NCBI RefSeq assembly: GCF_051401765.1
Contig: NW_027480545.1
Span: forward strand, 186,001-250,000
Length of the DNA: 64,000 nt
Origin: Calliopsis andreniformis
Lineage: Eukaryota; Arthropoda; Insecta; Hymenoptera; Andrenidae
Direction of reading: 5' to 3'
Shown: positions 37,481-51,430 of the stretch, in pieces
Numbering within the stretch: position 1 is the first letter of the stretch
Layout: each line of letters starts with the position of its first letter
The notes under the pieces: model-generated
Databases searched by the model: none
What the model was told of the DNA's origin: nothing
Seen by the model: only the letters and a program-made list of their open reading frames with translations
Position numbers and translations under genes: made by a program

Positions 37481-38650
37481 TGAGGATTGAAGATTGAGTA
37501 TTGAGGATTGAAGATTGGGGATTGAGGATTGAGTATTGAGGACTGAGGATGGAGGATTGAAGAGAGAGGACTGAGTGTTGAGGATTGAGTGTTGAGAATT
37601 GATGTTTGAGGATTGAGATTTGATTATTGATTTTTGTGGACTGAGTATTGTACGATGAGAATTCAGGATATTCTGTTGCGTATTGAGAATTGAGAATTGA
37701 TGGTTGAGAATTGAGGATTGGTGGTTGAGAGTTGTGTGTTAAATATTGAGGATTGAGGATTGAGGATTAAGGATTGAGGATTTAGGATTGAAGATTGAGT
37801 ATTGATGATTGAAGATTGAGGATTGAGTATTGAGGGTAGAGGGTTGAGGGTTGTGGACGAGGACTGACGGTTGAGGATTGAAGTTTGAGGATTGACGGTT
37901 GAAGACTGAGGACTGAGGATTGAGGATAGAGGATGGAGCATTGAGGATTGAAGATTGAGCACTGGGGATTGAGGATTGAAGATTGAGGATTAACGATTGA
38001 GGATTGGGGATTGAGGATCTAGGAATGAAAATTGATTAATGAGGATTGAAGGTTGAGGGTTGGGGATTGAGGATTGAGAATTGAGAATTGAGTATGAGGA
38101 CTGAGGGTTGAGGATTGAGGTTTCATGAATGAGGATTGAGGATTGAGGATTGAGGATTGAGGATTGAGGATTGAGTATTGAAGATTGAGAATTGAGGACT
38201 GAGGGTTGAGGATTGAGGATTGAGGATTGAGTATTGAAGGTTGAGGATTGATGACTGAGGATTGAGGATTGAGGATTGAGGATTGAGGATTGAAGAATGA
38301 GGATTGAGGATTGAGGATTGAGGATTGAGGATTGAAGATTGATTATTGAGGATCGAAGATTGAGGATTGAGGATTGAGGATTGAGGACTGAGGATGGAGG
38401 ATTGAAGAGAGAGGACTGAGTGTTGAGGATTGAGTGTTGAGAATTGATGTTTGAGGATTGAGATTTGATTATCGATATTTGTGGATTGTGTATTGCACGA
38501 TGAGAATTCAGGATATTCTATTGAGTATTGAGAATTGAGGATTGATGGTTGAGTATTGAGGATTGATGGTTGAGGGTTGCGTGTTGAATATTGAGGATTG
38601 AGGGTTGAGGACTGAGGATTGAGGATTGAGAATTGATGAATGAGGATTGC
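37481..38650 (+). repeat. V block copy 1
   Basis: It aligns with 53141-54300 at offset 15,660, then 15,646 after two heptamers are lost in copy 2 near 53980. Boxes lie at 37659 (TACGATG) and 38504 (CACGATG with the rare ATCGATATTTGTGG), with CTAG at 38019. Confidence 0.87.
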
Positions 38651-41255
38651 GGATTGAGGATTGTGGACTGATGATTGGGGATTGAAGATAGAGTATTGAG
38701 GATTGAAGGTTGTGTATTGACGATTGAAGATTGAGGATTGAGGATTGAGGAATGAGGATTGAAGATTGAGTATTGAGGATTGGAGATTGAGGATTGAGAA
38801 TTGAGGATGGAGCACTGAGGATTGAAGATTAAGGACTGGGGATTGAGGATCTAGGATTGAAAATTGATTATTGAGGACTGAAGATTGAGGATTGAGTATT
38901 GAGCATTGAGGATTGAGTATTGAAGGTTGAGGATTGATGACTGAGGATTGAGGATTGAGGATTGAGGATTGAGGATTGAAGAATGAGGATTGAGGATTGA
39001 GGATTGAGGATTGAGGATTGAAGATTGAGTATTGAGGATCGAAGATTGAGGATTGAGGATTGAGGATTGAGGACTAAGCATGCAGGATTGAAGAGAGAGG
39101 ACTGAGTGTTGAGGATTGAGTGTTGAGAATTGATGTTTGAGGATTGAGATTTGATTATTGATTTTTGTGGATTGTGTATTGCACGATGAGAATTCAGGAT
39201 ATTCTATTGAGTATTGAGAATTGAGGATTGATGGTTGAGCATTGAGGATCGATGGTTGAGGGTTGTGTGTTGAATATTGAGGACTGAGGACTGACGATTG
39301 AGGATTGAGGACGGAGCATTGAGGATTGAAGATTGAGGATTGGGGATTGAGGATTGAAGATTGAGGATTAACGATTGAGGATTGGGGATTGAGGATCTAG
39401 GAATGAAAATTGATTATTGAGGATTGAAGGTTGAGGATTGAGGATTGAGGATTGAGAATTGAGAATTGAGAATTGAGTATGAGGACTGAGGCTTGAGGGT
39501 TGAGGTTTGAGGAATGAGTATTGAGGATTGAGGATTGAGGATTGAGGATTGAGGATTGAGAACTGAGAATTGAGGATGAGGACTGAGGGTTGAGGATTGT
39601 GGTTTGAGTAACGAGGATTGAGGATTGAGGATTGAGGACTGAGGATTGACGATTGGGTATTGAAGATTGAGGATTGATGAATGAGGATTGAGGATTGAGA
39701 ATTGAGGATGGAGGATGAGCGCTGAGGGTTGAGGATTGAGGTTTGAGTATTGAATCCTGAGAATTCAGGATATTCTATTGAGTATTGCGAATTGAGGATT
39801 GACGGTTGAGTATTGAGGATTGAAGGTTGAGAATTGAGGATTGAAGATTGAGGGTTGAGGATTGAGGATTGAGAACTGAGAATTGAGGATGAGGACTGAG
39901 GGTTGAGGATTGTGGTTTGAGTAACGAGGATTGAGGATTGAGGATTGAGGACTGAGGATTGACGATTGAGTATTGAAGATTGAGGATTGATGACTGAGTA
40001 TTGAGGATTGAGGATTGAAGATTGAGAATTGAGGATTGAAGGTTGAGGATTGAGGAATGAGTATTGAGGATTGAGGATGAGGGCTGAGGGTTTGAAGGTT
40101 GAGGTTTTAGGACTGACGACTGAGGATTGAGGATTGAGAATTGAGGATTGAGGATTGAGGATTGAAGATTGAAGACTGGGTATTGAGGATTGAAGAATGA
40201 GGATTGAGGATTGAGGATTGAGTATTGAGGATTGAGGATGGAAGATTGAGTATTGATGAGTGAAGGTTGAAGATTGATTATTGAGGGTTGAGGTTTGAGG
40301 ACGAGGACTGAGGATTGAGGATTGAGGCTTGAGGATTGAGGATTGAGGATTGAAGGTTGAGGATTGAGGATCGAGGATGAGGGCTGAAGGTTGAGGATTG
40401 AGGTTTGAGGACTGAGGACTGAGGATTGAGGGTTGAGGATTGGGGATTGAGGATCTAGTATTGGAGATTGATTATTTAGGATTGAAGCTAGAGGGTTGAG
40501 GATTGAGGATTGAGGATTGAGAATTGAGAATTGAGTATGAGGACTGCGGTTTGAGGATTGAGGTTTGAGGAATGGGGATTGAGGATTGAGGACTGAGGAT
40601 TGAGGATTGAGGATTGAGTATTGAAGGTTGAGGATTGATGACTGAGGATTGAGGATTGAGGATTGAGGATTGAGGATTGAATATTGAGTGTCGAGGATTG
40701 AGGGTTGAGGATTGAGGATTGAGTATTGAGGAATGAGGATGAGGGCTGAGGTTTGAGGTTTGAGGTTTGAGTATTGAATCCTGAGAATTCAGGATATTCT
40801 ATTGAGTATTGAGAACTGAGGATTGATGGTTGCGTATTGAGGATTGATGGTTGAGGGTTGTGTGTTGAATATTGAGGATTGAAGATTGAGGGTTGAGGAT
40901 TGAGTGTTGAGAATTGAGAATTGAGGATGGGGACTGAGGGTTGAGGATTGAGGTTTGAGGAACGAGGATTGAGGATTGAGGATTGAGGGCTGAGGTTTGG
41001 CGATTGAGTATTGAAGATTGAGGATTGATGACTGAGGATTGGGGATTGAGGATTGATGATTGCGGATTGAGGGTTGAAGATTGAGTATTGAGGATTGAGT
41101 ATTGAGGATTGAGGATTGAGGATTCAGGATTGAGGATTGAAGATAGAGTGTTGAGGATTGAAGACTGACGATTGTGGATTGAGGGTTGAGGATTGAGCAT
41201 TGAGAATTGAGGATTGAGGTTTGGGGACTGAGTGTTGAGGGTTATGTGATGAGAA
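38651..41255 (+). repeat. Array segment with repeated CACGATG and ATCCTGAGAATTC boxes
   Basis: This is heptamer array with boxes at 39190, 39761 and 40785 and CTAG at 38851, 39397 and 40455. The stretches 38890-39260 and 38230-38600 are near-repeats. GTTTGAGTAACGAGG occurs twice (near 39600 and 39910), in a local duplication of about 310 bases. The stretch 40910-41120 resembles Y block 29710-29960. Confidence 0.72.
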
Positions 41256-42100
41256 TTGATGTTTGTGGATTGATATTTGAAGATTGAAGAATGGGGATTG
41301 AGAATTGAAGACTGTGAATTGAGGATATTCTATTGGGGATTGAGGATTGACATTTGACTGCTGAGGACTGAGGGCTAAAGATTGAGTATTCAGGATTGAG
41401 GATACGGGATTGAGGTTTGAGGACTGAGGATTGAGGGTTGAGGATTGAGGATTGAGGATTGACGCTTGAGGATTGAGGGTTGAGGATGGAGGATTGAAGA
41501 GAGAGGACTGAGTGTTGAGGATTGAGTGTTGAGAATTGATGTTTGAGGTTTGAGGTTTGATTATTGAATAGTGTGGATTGAGTATTGAACCATGAGAATT
41601 CAGGATACTCTATTGAGTATTGAGAATTGAGGACTGATGGTTGAGTATTGAGGATTGGTGGTTGAGGATTGTGTGTTGAATATTGAGGATTGAGGATTGA
41701 GGATTGAGGATTGAAGATTGAGGATTGGGTAAAGCGGATTGAACATTGAGGATTGAGGATTGAGGATTGAGGATTGAGGATTGAGGATCGAGGATTGAAG
41801 ATTGAGTATTGAGGATTGAAGGTTGAGGATTGAGGATTGAGGATTGAGGATTGAGGATTGAAGATTGAGTATTGGGGATTGAGGATTGACGATTGAGGAT
41901 TGAGTACTGACGATTGAGGATTGAGGATTGGGCATTGAAGATTGAGTATTGAGGATTGAAGATTGAGGATTGAGGATTGAGGATTGAGGATTGAGGACTG
42001 AGGATTGAGGATTGAGGACTGAGCATTGAGGATTGAAGATTGAGGACTGGGGATTGAGGATTGAAGATTGAGGATTAAGGATTGAGGATTGAGAATTGAG
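41256..42100 (+). repeat. Divergent M module copy 6 inside domain II
   Basis: The boxes are at 41316 and 41596 with GGGCTAAAGATTGAG, GACGCTTGAGG and TACGGG between them, and they keep the 280-base spacing of domain I copies. GAAAAGAGTGG is replaced by the domain II form GAAGAGAGAGG. The left flank (GTTTGGGGACTGAGTG with TTATGTGATG) is of W type, so the left box is a W/M mosaic. Confidence 0.75.
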
Positions 42101-43500
42101 TATTGATGGTTGAGTATTGAGGACTGAGGATTGAGTATTGAAGATTGTGTATTGATGATTGAAGGTTGAGGATTGAGGATTGAGGGATGAGGGTTGAGGA
42201 CGAGGACTGACGGTTGAGGATTGAGGTTTGAGGATTGAGGGTTGAGGACTGAGAACTGAGGATTGAGGATTGAGGATGGAGCATTGAGGATTGAAGATTG
42301 AGGACTGAGGATTGAGGATTGAAAATTGAGGATTAAGGATTGAGGATTGGGGATTGAGGATCTAGGATTGAAAATTGATTATTGAGGATTGAAGATTGAA
42401 GATTGAGGATTGAGGATTGAGAATTGAGTGTTGAGGATAAGGACTGAGGGTTGAGGATTTAGGTTTGAGGAATGAGGATTGAGGATTGAGGATTGAGGGC
42501 TGAGGTTTGACGATTGAGTATTGAAGATTGAGGATTGATGACTGAGGATTGAGGATTGAGGATTGATGATTGCGGATTGAGGGTTGAAGATTGAGTATTG
42601 AGGATTGAGTATTGAGGATTGAGGATTGAGTGTGGAGGATTGAAGATTGAGAATTGAGGATTGAGGATTGAAGATTGAGTACTGAGAATTGAAGATTGAG
42701 GATTGAGGATTGAGCATTGAAGCATGAGGACTGAGAGTTGAGGGTTGAGAGATGAGAATTGATGTTTGTGGATGGAGATTTGAAGATTGAAGATTGAGGA
42801 TTGTGTATTGAAAACTGAGAATTCAGGATATTCTACTGAGTATTGAGAATTGTGGATTGATGGTTGAGCATTGAGGATTGATGGTTCAGGGTTGTGTGTT
42901 GAATATTGAAGATTGGCGGATTGAGTATTAAAGATTGAGGACTGAGGACTGGGGATTGAGTATTGAGGATTGAGGATTGAGTATTGAGGATTGAGGATTG
43001 AAGATTGAGTATTGTTGATTGAAGATTGCGGATTGATTATTGACGGTTGAGGATTGAGGTTTGAGGATTGAGGGTTGAGGACTGAGGACTGAGGATCGAG
43101 GATTGAGGATGGAGCACTGAGGATTGATGATTAAGGACTGGGGATTGAGGATTGAAGATTGAGGATTAAGGATTGTGGATTGGGGATTGAGGATTGAGGA
43201 TTGAGGGTTGAGGATTGAAGAATGAGGATTGAGGATTGAGGATTGAGGATTGAGGATTGAAGATTGAGTATTGAGAATCGAAGATTGAGGATTGAGGATT
43301 GAGGATTGAGGACTGAGGATGGAGGATTGAAGAGAGAGGACTGAGTGTTGAGGATTGAGTGTTGAGAATTGATGTTTGAGGATTGAGATTTGATTATTGA
43401 TTTTTGTGGATTGTGTATTCCACGATGAGCATTCAGGATATTCTATTGAGTATTGAGAATTGAGGATTGATGGTTGAGTATTGAGGATTGATGGTTGAGG
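42101..43500 (+). repeat. Array segment with partial Y block
   Basis: The stretch 42475-43040 follows the order of Y block 29780-30340, with the AAAACTGAGAATTC box at 42819 and its TTCTACTG. CTAG lies at 42362. A CACGATG box at 43429 reads GCATTC, a mutation shared with 60195. Confidence 0.74.
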
Positions 43501-43509
43501 GTTGTGTGT

Positions 43510-46330
43510 TGAATATTGAGGATTGAGGATTGAGGATTGAGGATTGAGGATTGAGAATTGAAGAATGAGGGTTGAGGATTGAGGATTGAGGACTGATGAT
43601 TGGGAATTGGAGATTGAGTATTGAGGATTGAAGATTGAGTATTGATGATTGAAGGTTGAGGATTGAGGATTGAGGGTTGAGGGTTGAGGACGAGGACTGA
43701 CGGTTGAGGATTGAGGTTTGAGGATTGAGGGTTGAGGACTGAGGACTGAGGATTGAGGATTGAGGATCGAGCATTGAGGATTGAAGTTTGAGGACAGGGG
43801 ATTGAGGATTGAAAACTGAGGATTAAGGATTGAGGATTGGGGATTGAGGATCGAGGATTGAAAATTGATTATTGAGGATTGAAGACTGAAGATTGAGGAT
43901 TGAGGATTGAGAATTGAGAATTGAGGATAAGGACTGATGGTTGAGGATTTAGGTTTGAGGAATGAGGATTGAGGATTGAGGATTGAGGATTGAAGATTGA
44001 GTATTGTTGATTGAATATTCAGGATTGAGGATTGAGGGTTGATTATTGAGGACGAGGACTGAAGGTTGAGGATTGTGGTTTGAGGATTGAGGATTGAGGG
44101 TTGAGAATTGAGGATGAGGACTGAGGTTTGATGATTGATGTTTAAGGAATTAGGATTGAGGGTTGAGGATTGAGGATTGAGGATTGAGGATTGAGGATTG
44201 AGTATTGAAGGTTGAGGATTGGTGACTGAGGATTGAGGATTGAGGATTGAGGATTGAGGATTGAAGAATGAGGATTGAGGATAGAAGATTGAGTATTGAG
44301 GATTGAAGATTGGCGATTGAGGATTGAGGATTGAGGACTGAGGATGGAGGATTGAAGAGAGAGGACTGAGTGTTGAGGATTGAGTGTTGAGAATTGATGT
44401 TTGAGGATTGAGATTTGATTATTGATTTTTGTGGATTGAGTATTGTACGATGAGAATTCAGGATATTCTGTTGAGTATTGAGAATTGAGAATTGATGGTT
44501 GAGAATTGAGGATTGGTGGTTGAGGGTTGTGTGTTAAATATTGAGGATTGAGGATTGAGGATTAAGGATTGAGGATTGAGGATTGAAGATTGAGTATTGA
44601 TGATTGAAGATTGAGGATTGAGTATTGAGGGTAGAGGGTTGAGGGCTGAGGACGAGGACTGACGGTTGAGGATTGAAGTTTGAGGATTGACGGTTGAAGA
44701 CTGAGGACTGAGGATTGAGCGTAGAGGATGGAGCATTGAGGATTGAAGATTAAGGACTGGGGATTGAGGATTGAAGATTGAGGATTAACGATTGAGGATT
44801 GGGGATTGAGGATCTAGGAATGAAAATTGATTATTGAGGATTGAAGGTTGAGGATTGGGGATTGAGGATTGAGAATTGAGAATTGAGTATGAGGACTGAG
44901 GGTTGAGGATTGAGGTTTGAGGAATGAGGATTGAGGATTGAGGATTGAGGATTGAGGATTGAGGATTGAGGATTGAGTATTGAAGATTGAGAATTGATGA
45001 CTGAGTATTGAGGATTGAGGATTGAGGATTGAGGATTGAGGATTGTAGATTGAGTATTGGGGACTGTAGATTGAGGATTGAGGATTGAGGATTGAGGATG
45101 GTGGATGAGGGCTGAGGGTTGAGGATTGAGGTTTGAGTATTGAATCCTGAGAATTCAGGATATTCTATTGAGTATTGCGAATTGGTGATTGACGGTTGAG
45201 TATTGAGGATTGAACGTTGAGAATTGAGGATTGAAGATTGAGGGTTGAGGATTGAGGATTGAGAATTGAGAATTGAGGATGAGGACTGAGGATTGAAGGT
45301 AGAGGATTGAGGAATGAGAATTGAGGGTTGAGGATGAGGGCTGAGGGTTTGAAGGTTGAGGTTTTAGGATTGAGGATTGAGGATTGAAGATTGAGTATTG
45401 AGGATCGAAGATTGAGGATTGAGGATTGAGGATTGAGGACTGAGGATGGAGGATTGAAGAGAGAGGACTGAGTGTTGAGGATTGAGTGTTGAGAATTGAT
45501 GTTTGAGGATTGAGATTTGATTATCGATTTTTGTGGATTGTGTATTGCACGATGAGAATTCAGGATATTCTATTGAGTATTGAGAATTGAGGATTGATGG
45601 TTGAGTATTGAGGATTGATGGTTGAGGGTTTTGTGTTGAATATTGAGGATTTAGGATTGAGGATTGAGGATTGGGGATTGAGAATTGAAGAAAGAGGATT
45701 GAGGATTGGCGATTGAGGATTGAGGATTGAGCATTGAGGATTGAAGATTGAGGACTGGGGATTGAGGATTGAAGATTGACGATTGAGGATTGTGGATTGA
45801 GGATTGAGGATTGAACATTGAGGACTGAGTGTTGAGGGTTGAGTGATGAGAATTGATGTTTGTGGATAGGGGTTTGAAGATTGCAGATTGAGTATTGAGT
45901 ATTGAAAACTGTGAATTGAGGATATTCTATTGAGGATTAAGGGTTGACAACTGATTGTTGAGGACTGAGGGCTGAAGATTGAGGATTGAGGATTGAAGAT
46001 TGAGTATTGAGGATTGAAGATGGAGGATTGAGGATTGACGATTGAGGATTGAGGATTGAGGTTTGAGGATTGACGATGAGGGCTGAGGGTTGTGGATTGA
46101 GGTTTGAGGTCTGAGGACTGATGATTGAGGATTGAGAATTGAGGTTTGAGGATTGAGGATTGAAGATTGAGGATTGGGTATTGAGGATTGAAGAATGAGG
46201 ATTGAGGATTGAAGATTGAGGATTGAGAATTGAGGATGAGGACTGAGGGTTGAGGATTGTGGTTTGAGGCATGAGGATTGAGAATTGAGGATGAGGACTG
46301 AGGTTTGAGGATTGAGGTTTGAGGATTCAG
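43510..46330 (+). repeat. X block copy 2
   Basis: It aligns with X copy 1 at offset 12,843-12,885 and with X copy 3 at 16,766-16,800. Boxes lie at 44454, 45151, 45556 and 45913, and CTAG at 44814. Its right part is also the left part of the 3,008-offset tandem duplication. Confidence 0.87.
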
Positions 46331-46905
46331 GTTTGAGGAATGAGGATTGAGCGTTGAGGATTGAGTGTTGAGGATTGAGGATTGAGTATTGAATGTTGAG
46401 GATTGATGACTGAGGATTGAGGATTGAGGATTGAGGATTGAGGATTGAAGAATGAGTATTGAGGATTGAGGATTGAGGATTGAAGATTGAGTATTGAGGA
46501 TCGAAGATTGAGGATTGAGGATTGAGTATTGAGGACTGAGGATGGAGGATTGAAGAGAGAGAACTGAGTGTTGAGTATTGAGTGTTGAGAATTGATGTTT
46601 GAGGATTGAGATTTGATCATTGATTTTTGTGGATTGTGTATTGCACGATGAGAATTCAGTATATTCTATTGAGTATTGAGAATTGAGGATTGATGGTTGA
46701 GTATTGTGGATTGATGGTTGAGGGTTGTGTGTTGAATATTGAGGATTGAGGATTGAGGATTGAGGATTGAGGATTGAGAATTGAAGAATGAGGATTGAGG
46801 ATTGAGGATTGAGGACTGATGATTGGGGATTCAAGATTCAGTATTGAGGATTGAAGATTGAGTATTGATGATTGAAGATTGAGGATTGAGGATTGAGGGA
46901 TGAGG
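45556..46905 (+). repeat. Z block copy 1 (tandem duplication, offset 3,008)
   Basis: It matches 48564-49913 at a constant offset of 3,008. The left join in the copy lies inside an EcoRI box: this copy has a CACGATG left half, the partner has an AAAACTG left half from the Y block, and both share the right half. Boxes lie at 45913 and 46652. Confidence 0.88.
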
Positions 46906-47340
46906 GTTGAGGACGAGGACTGACGGTAGAGGATTGAGGTTTGAGGATTGAGGGTTGAGGACTGAGGACTGAGGATTGAGGGTTGAGGATGGATCATTGA
47001 GGATTGAAGATTGAGGACTGGGGATTGAGGATTGAAAGTTGAGGATTAAGGATTGAGGATTGGGGATTGAGTATCTAGGATTGAAAATTGATTATTGAGG
47101 ATTGAAGATTGAAGATTGAGGATTGAGGATTGAGAATTGAGAACTGAGGATAAGGACTGAGGGTTGAGGATTTAGGTTTGAGGAATGAGGATTGAGGATT
47201 GAGGATTGAGGATTGAGGTTTGAGGATTGAGGATTGAGGATTGAGGATTGAGTATTGAAGGTTGAGGATTGGTGACTGAGGATTGAGGATTGAGGCTTGA
47301 GGATTGAGGATTGAAGAATGAGGATTGAGGGTTGAGGATT
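46906..47340 (+). repeat. Segment lost between Z copy 2 and Y copy 4
   Basis: About 424 bases of array with CTAG at 47075 lie here. The second tandem unit passes from Z directly to the TACGATG box region at about 49,915 without it, which accounts for the drop in offset from 3,008 to 2,584. Confidence 0.78.
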
Positions 47341-48640
47341 GAGGATTGAGGATTGAGATTTGATTATTGATTTTTGTGGATTGAGTATTGTACGATGAGA
47401 ATTCAGGATATTCTGTTGAGTATTGAGAATTGAGAATTGATGGTTGAGAATTGAGGATTGATGGTTGAGGGTTGTGTGTTTATATTGAGGATTGAGGATT
47501 GAGGATTAAGGATTGAGGATTGAGGATTGAAGGTTGAGTATTGATGATTGAAGGTTGAGGATTGAGTATTGAGTGTAGAGGGTTGAGGGTTGTGGACGAG
47601 GACTGACGGTTGAGGGTTTAGGTTTGAGGATTGAAGGTTGAGGATTGATGACTGAGGATTGAGGATTGAGGATTGAGGATTGAGGATTGAAGATTGAGTG
47701 TCGAGGATTGAGGGTTGAGGATTGAGGATTGAGTATTGAGGAATGAGGATGAGGGCTGAGGTTTGAGGTTTGAGGTTTGAGTATTGAATCCTGAGAATTC
47801 AGGATATTCTATTGAGTATTGAGAACTGAGGATTGATGGTTGAGTATTGAGGATTGATGGTTGAGGGTTGTGTGTTCAATATTGAGGATTGAGGATTGAG
47901 GATTGAGGATTGAGAATTGAGGATTGAGGATTGAAGATTGAGTATTGAGGATTGAAGGTTGAGGATTGAGGATTGAGGATTGAGGATTGAGGATTCAGGA
48001 CTGAGAATTGAGGATTGAGGATTGTGCATTGAGGATTGAAGATTGAGGACAGGGGATTGAGGGTTGAAGATTGAGGATTAAGGATTAAGGATTGGGGATT
48101 GGGGATCTAGGATTGGAGATTGATTATTGAGGATTGAAGATTGAGGGTTGAGGATTGAGGGTTGAGAATTGAGAATTGAGGATGGGGACTGAGGGTTGAG
48201 GATTGAGGTTTGAGGAACGAGGATTGAGGATTGAGGATTGAGGGCTGAGGTTTGACGATTGAGTATTGAAGATTGAGGATTGATGACTGAGGATTGAGGA
48301 TTGAGGATTGATGATTGCGGATTGAGGATTGAAGATTGAGTATTGAGGATTGAGTATTGAGGATTGAGGATTGAGTGTTGAGGATTGAAGATTGAGAATT
48401 GAGGATTGGGGATTGAAGATTGAGTATTGAGAATTGAAGATTGAGGATTGAGGATTGAGTATTGAAGATTGAGGACTGAGCGTTGAGGGTTGAGAGATGA
48501 GAATTGATGTTTGTGGATGGAGATTTGAAGATTCAAGATTGAGGATTGAGTATTGAAAACTGAGAATTCAGGATATTCTACTGAGTATTGAGAATTGAGG
48601 ATTGATGGTTGAGCATTGAGGATTGATGGTTGAGGGTTGT
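47341..48640 (+). repeat. Y block copy 3 with leading TACGATG box
   Basis: It aligns with Y copy 1 at offset 18,453 (boxes 47795 and 48564, CTAG 48107). The leading part (box 47399) aligns with 49982. One base is missing in GTGTTTATATTG near 47480 compared with the partner GTGTTATATATTG. Confidence 0.86.
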
Positions 48641-49915
48641 GTGTTGAATATTGAAGATTTAGGATTGAGGATTGAGGATTGGGGATTGAGAATTGAAGAA
48701 AGAGGATTGAGGATTGGGGATTGAGGATTGAGGATTGAGCATTGAGGATTGAAGATTGAGGACTGGGGATTGAGGATTGAAGATTGACGATTGAGGATTG
48801 TGGATTGAGGATTGAGGATTGAACATTGAGGACTGAGTGTTGAGGGTTGAGTGATGAGAATTGATGTTTGTGGATAGGGGTTTGAAAATTGCAGATTGAG
48901 TATTGAGTATTGAAAACTGTGATTTGAGGATATTCTATTGAGGATTAAGGGTTGACAACTGATTGTTGAGGACTGAGGGCTGAAGATTGAGGATTGAGGA
49001 TTGAAGATTGAGTATTGAGGATTGAAGATGGAGGATTGAGGATTGACGATTGAGGATTGAGGATTGAGGTTTGAGGATTGACGATGAGGGCTGAGGGTTG
49101 TGGATTGAGGTTTGAGGTCTGAGGACTGATGATTGAGGATTGAGAATTGAGGATTGAGGATTGAGGATTGAAGATTGAGGATTGGGTATTGAGGATTGAA
49201 GAATGAGGATTGAGGATTGAAGATTGAGGATTGAGAATTGAGGATGAGGACTGAGGGTTGAGGATTGTGGTTTGAGGCATGAGGATTGAGAATTGAGGAT
49301 GAGGACTGAGGTTTGAGGATTGAGGTTTGAGGATTGAGGTTTGAGGAATGAGGATTGAGCGTTGAGGATTGAGTGTTGAGGATTGAGGATTGAGTATTGA
49401 ATGTTGAGGATTGATGACTGAGGATTGAGGATTGAGGATTGAGGATTGAGGATTGAAGAATGAGTATTGAGGATTGAGGATTGAGGATTGAAGATTGAGT
49501 ATTGAGGATCGAAGATTGAGGATTGAGGATTGAGTATTGAGGACTGAGGATGGAGGATTGAAGAGAGAGAACTGAGTGTTGAGTATTGAGTGTTGAGAAT
49601 TGATGTTTGAGGATTGAGATTTGATCATTGATTTTTGTGGATTGTGTATTGCACGATGAGAATTCAGGATATTCTATTGAGTATTGAGAATTGAGGATTG
49701 ATGGTTGAGTATTGAGGATTGATGGTTGAGGGTTGTGTGTTGAATATTGAGGATTGAGGATTGAGGATTGAGGATTGAGGATTGAGAATTGAAGAATGAG
49801 GATTGAGGATTGAGGATTGAGGACTGATGATTGGGGATTCAAGATTCAGTATTGAGGATTGAAGATTGAGTATTGATGATTGAAGATTGAGGATTGAGGA
49901 TTGAGGGATGAGGGT
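48641..49915 (+). repeat. Z block copy 2
   Basis: It matches 45633-46907 at offset 3,008. The GTGAATTG box is mutated to GTGATTTG (48921) and the CACGATG box is at 49660. It stops at GAGGGATGAGGGTTGAGG near 49,910, where the order jumps to the Y copy 4 lead. Confidence 0.88.
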
Positions 49916-51430
49916 TGAGGATTGAGGATTGAGGATTGAGATTTGATTATTGATTTTTGTGGATTGAGTATTGTACGATGAGAATTCAGGATATTCTGTT
50001 GAGTATTGAGAATTGAGAATTGATGGTTGAGAATTGAGGATTGGTGGTTGAGGGTTGTGTGTTATATATTGAGGATTGAGGATTGAGGATTAAGGATTGA
50101 GGATTGAGGATTGAAGGTTGAGTATTGATGATTGAAGGTTGAGGATTGAGTATTGAGTGTAGAGGGTTGAGGGTTGTGGACGAGGACTGACGGTTGAGGG
50201 TTTAGGTTTGAGGATTGAAGGTTGAGGATTGATGACTGAGGATTGAGGATTGAGGATTGAGGATTGAGGATTGAAGATTGAGTGTCGAGGATTGAGGGTT
50301 GAGGATTGAGGATTGAGTATTGAGGAATGAGGATGAGGGCTGAGGTTTGAGGTTTGAGGTTTGAGTATTGAATCCTGAGAATTCAGGATATTCTATTGAG
50401 TATTGAGAACTGAGGATTGATGGTTGAGGGTTGTGTGTTCAATATTGAGGATTGAGGATTGAGGATTGAGGATTGAGAATTGAGGATTGAGAATTGAAGA
50501 TTGAGTATTGAGGATTGAAGGTTGAGGATTGAGGATTGAGGATTGAGGATTGAGGATTCAGGACTGAGGATTGAGGATTGAGGATTGTGCATTGAGGATT
50601 GAAGATTGAGGACAGGGGATTGAGGGTTGAAGATTGAGGATTAAGGATTAAGGATTGGGGATTGGGGATCTAGGATTGGAGATTGATTATTGAGGATTGA
50701 AGATTGAGGGTTGAGGATTGAGGGTTGAGAATTGAGAATTGAGGATGGGGACTGAGGGTTGAGGATTGAGGTTTGAGGAACGAGGATTGAGGATTGAGGA
50801 TTGAGGGCTGAGGTTTGACGATTGAGTATTGAAGATTGAGGATTGATGACTGAGGATTGAGGATTGAGGATTGATGATTGCGGATTGAGGATTGAAGATT
50901 GAGTATTGAGGATTGAGTATTGAGGATTGAGGATTGAGTGTTGAGGATTGAAGATTGAGAATTGAGGATTGGGGATTGAAGATTGAGTATTGAGAATTGA
51001 AGATTGAGGATTGAGGATTGAGTATTGAAGATTGAGGACTGAGCGTTGAGGGTTGAGAGATGAGAATTGATGTTTGTGGATGGAGATTTGAAGATTCAAG
51101 ATTGAGGATTGAGTATTGAAAACTGAGAATTCAGGATATTCTACTGAGTATTGAGAATTGAGGATTGATGGTTGAGCATTGAGGATTGATGGTTGAGGGT
51201 TGTGTGTTGAATATTGAAGATTGGCGGATTGAGTATTGAAGATTGAGGACTGAGGACTGGGGATTGAGTATAGAGGATTGAGGATTGAGTATTGAGGATT
51301 GAGGATTCAAGATTGAGTATTGTTGATTGAAGATTACGGATTGATTATTGAGGGTTGAGGATTGATGACGAGGACTGAGGGTTGAGGATTGAGGACTGAG
51401 GATTGAGGATTGAGGATTGGGCATTGAGGA
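49916..51430 (+). repeat. Y block copy 4 with leading TACGATG box
   Basis: Boxes lie at 49982, 50379 and 51127, and CTAG at 50670. It aligns with Y copy 3 at offset 2,583-2,584, then 2,563 after three heptamers are lost near 50415. Confidence 0.86.

Noticed and set aside
45560..46834. 424-codon - strand frame with a near-identical second copy at 48568-49842
   Set aside because: The resemblance is explained by the 3,008-base DNA duplication, whose match extends outside the frame and covers other frames alike.
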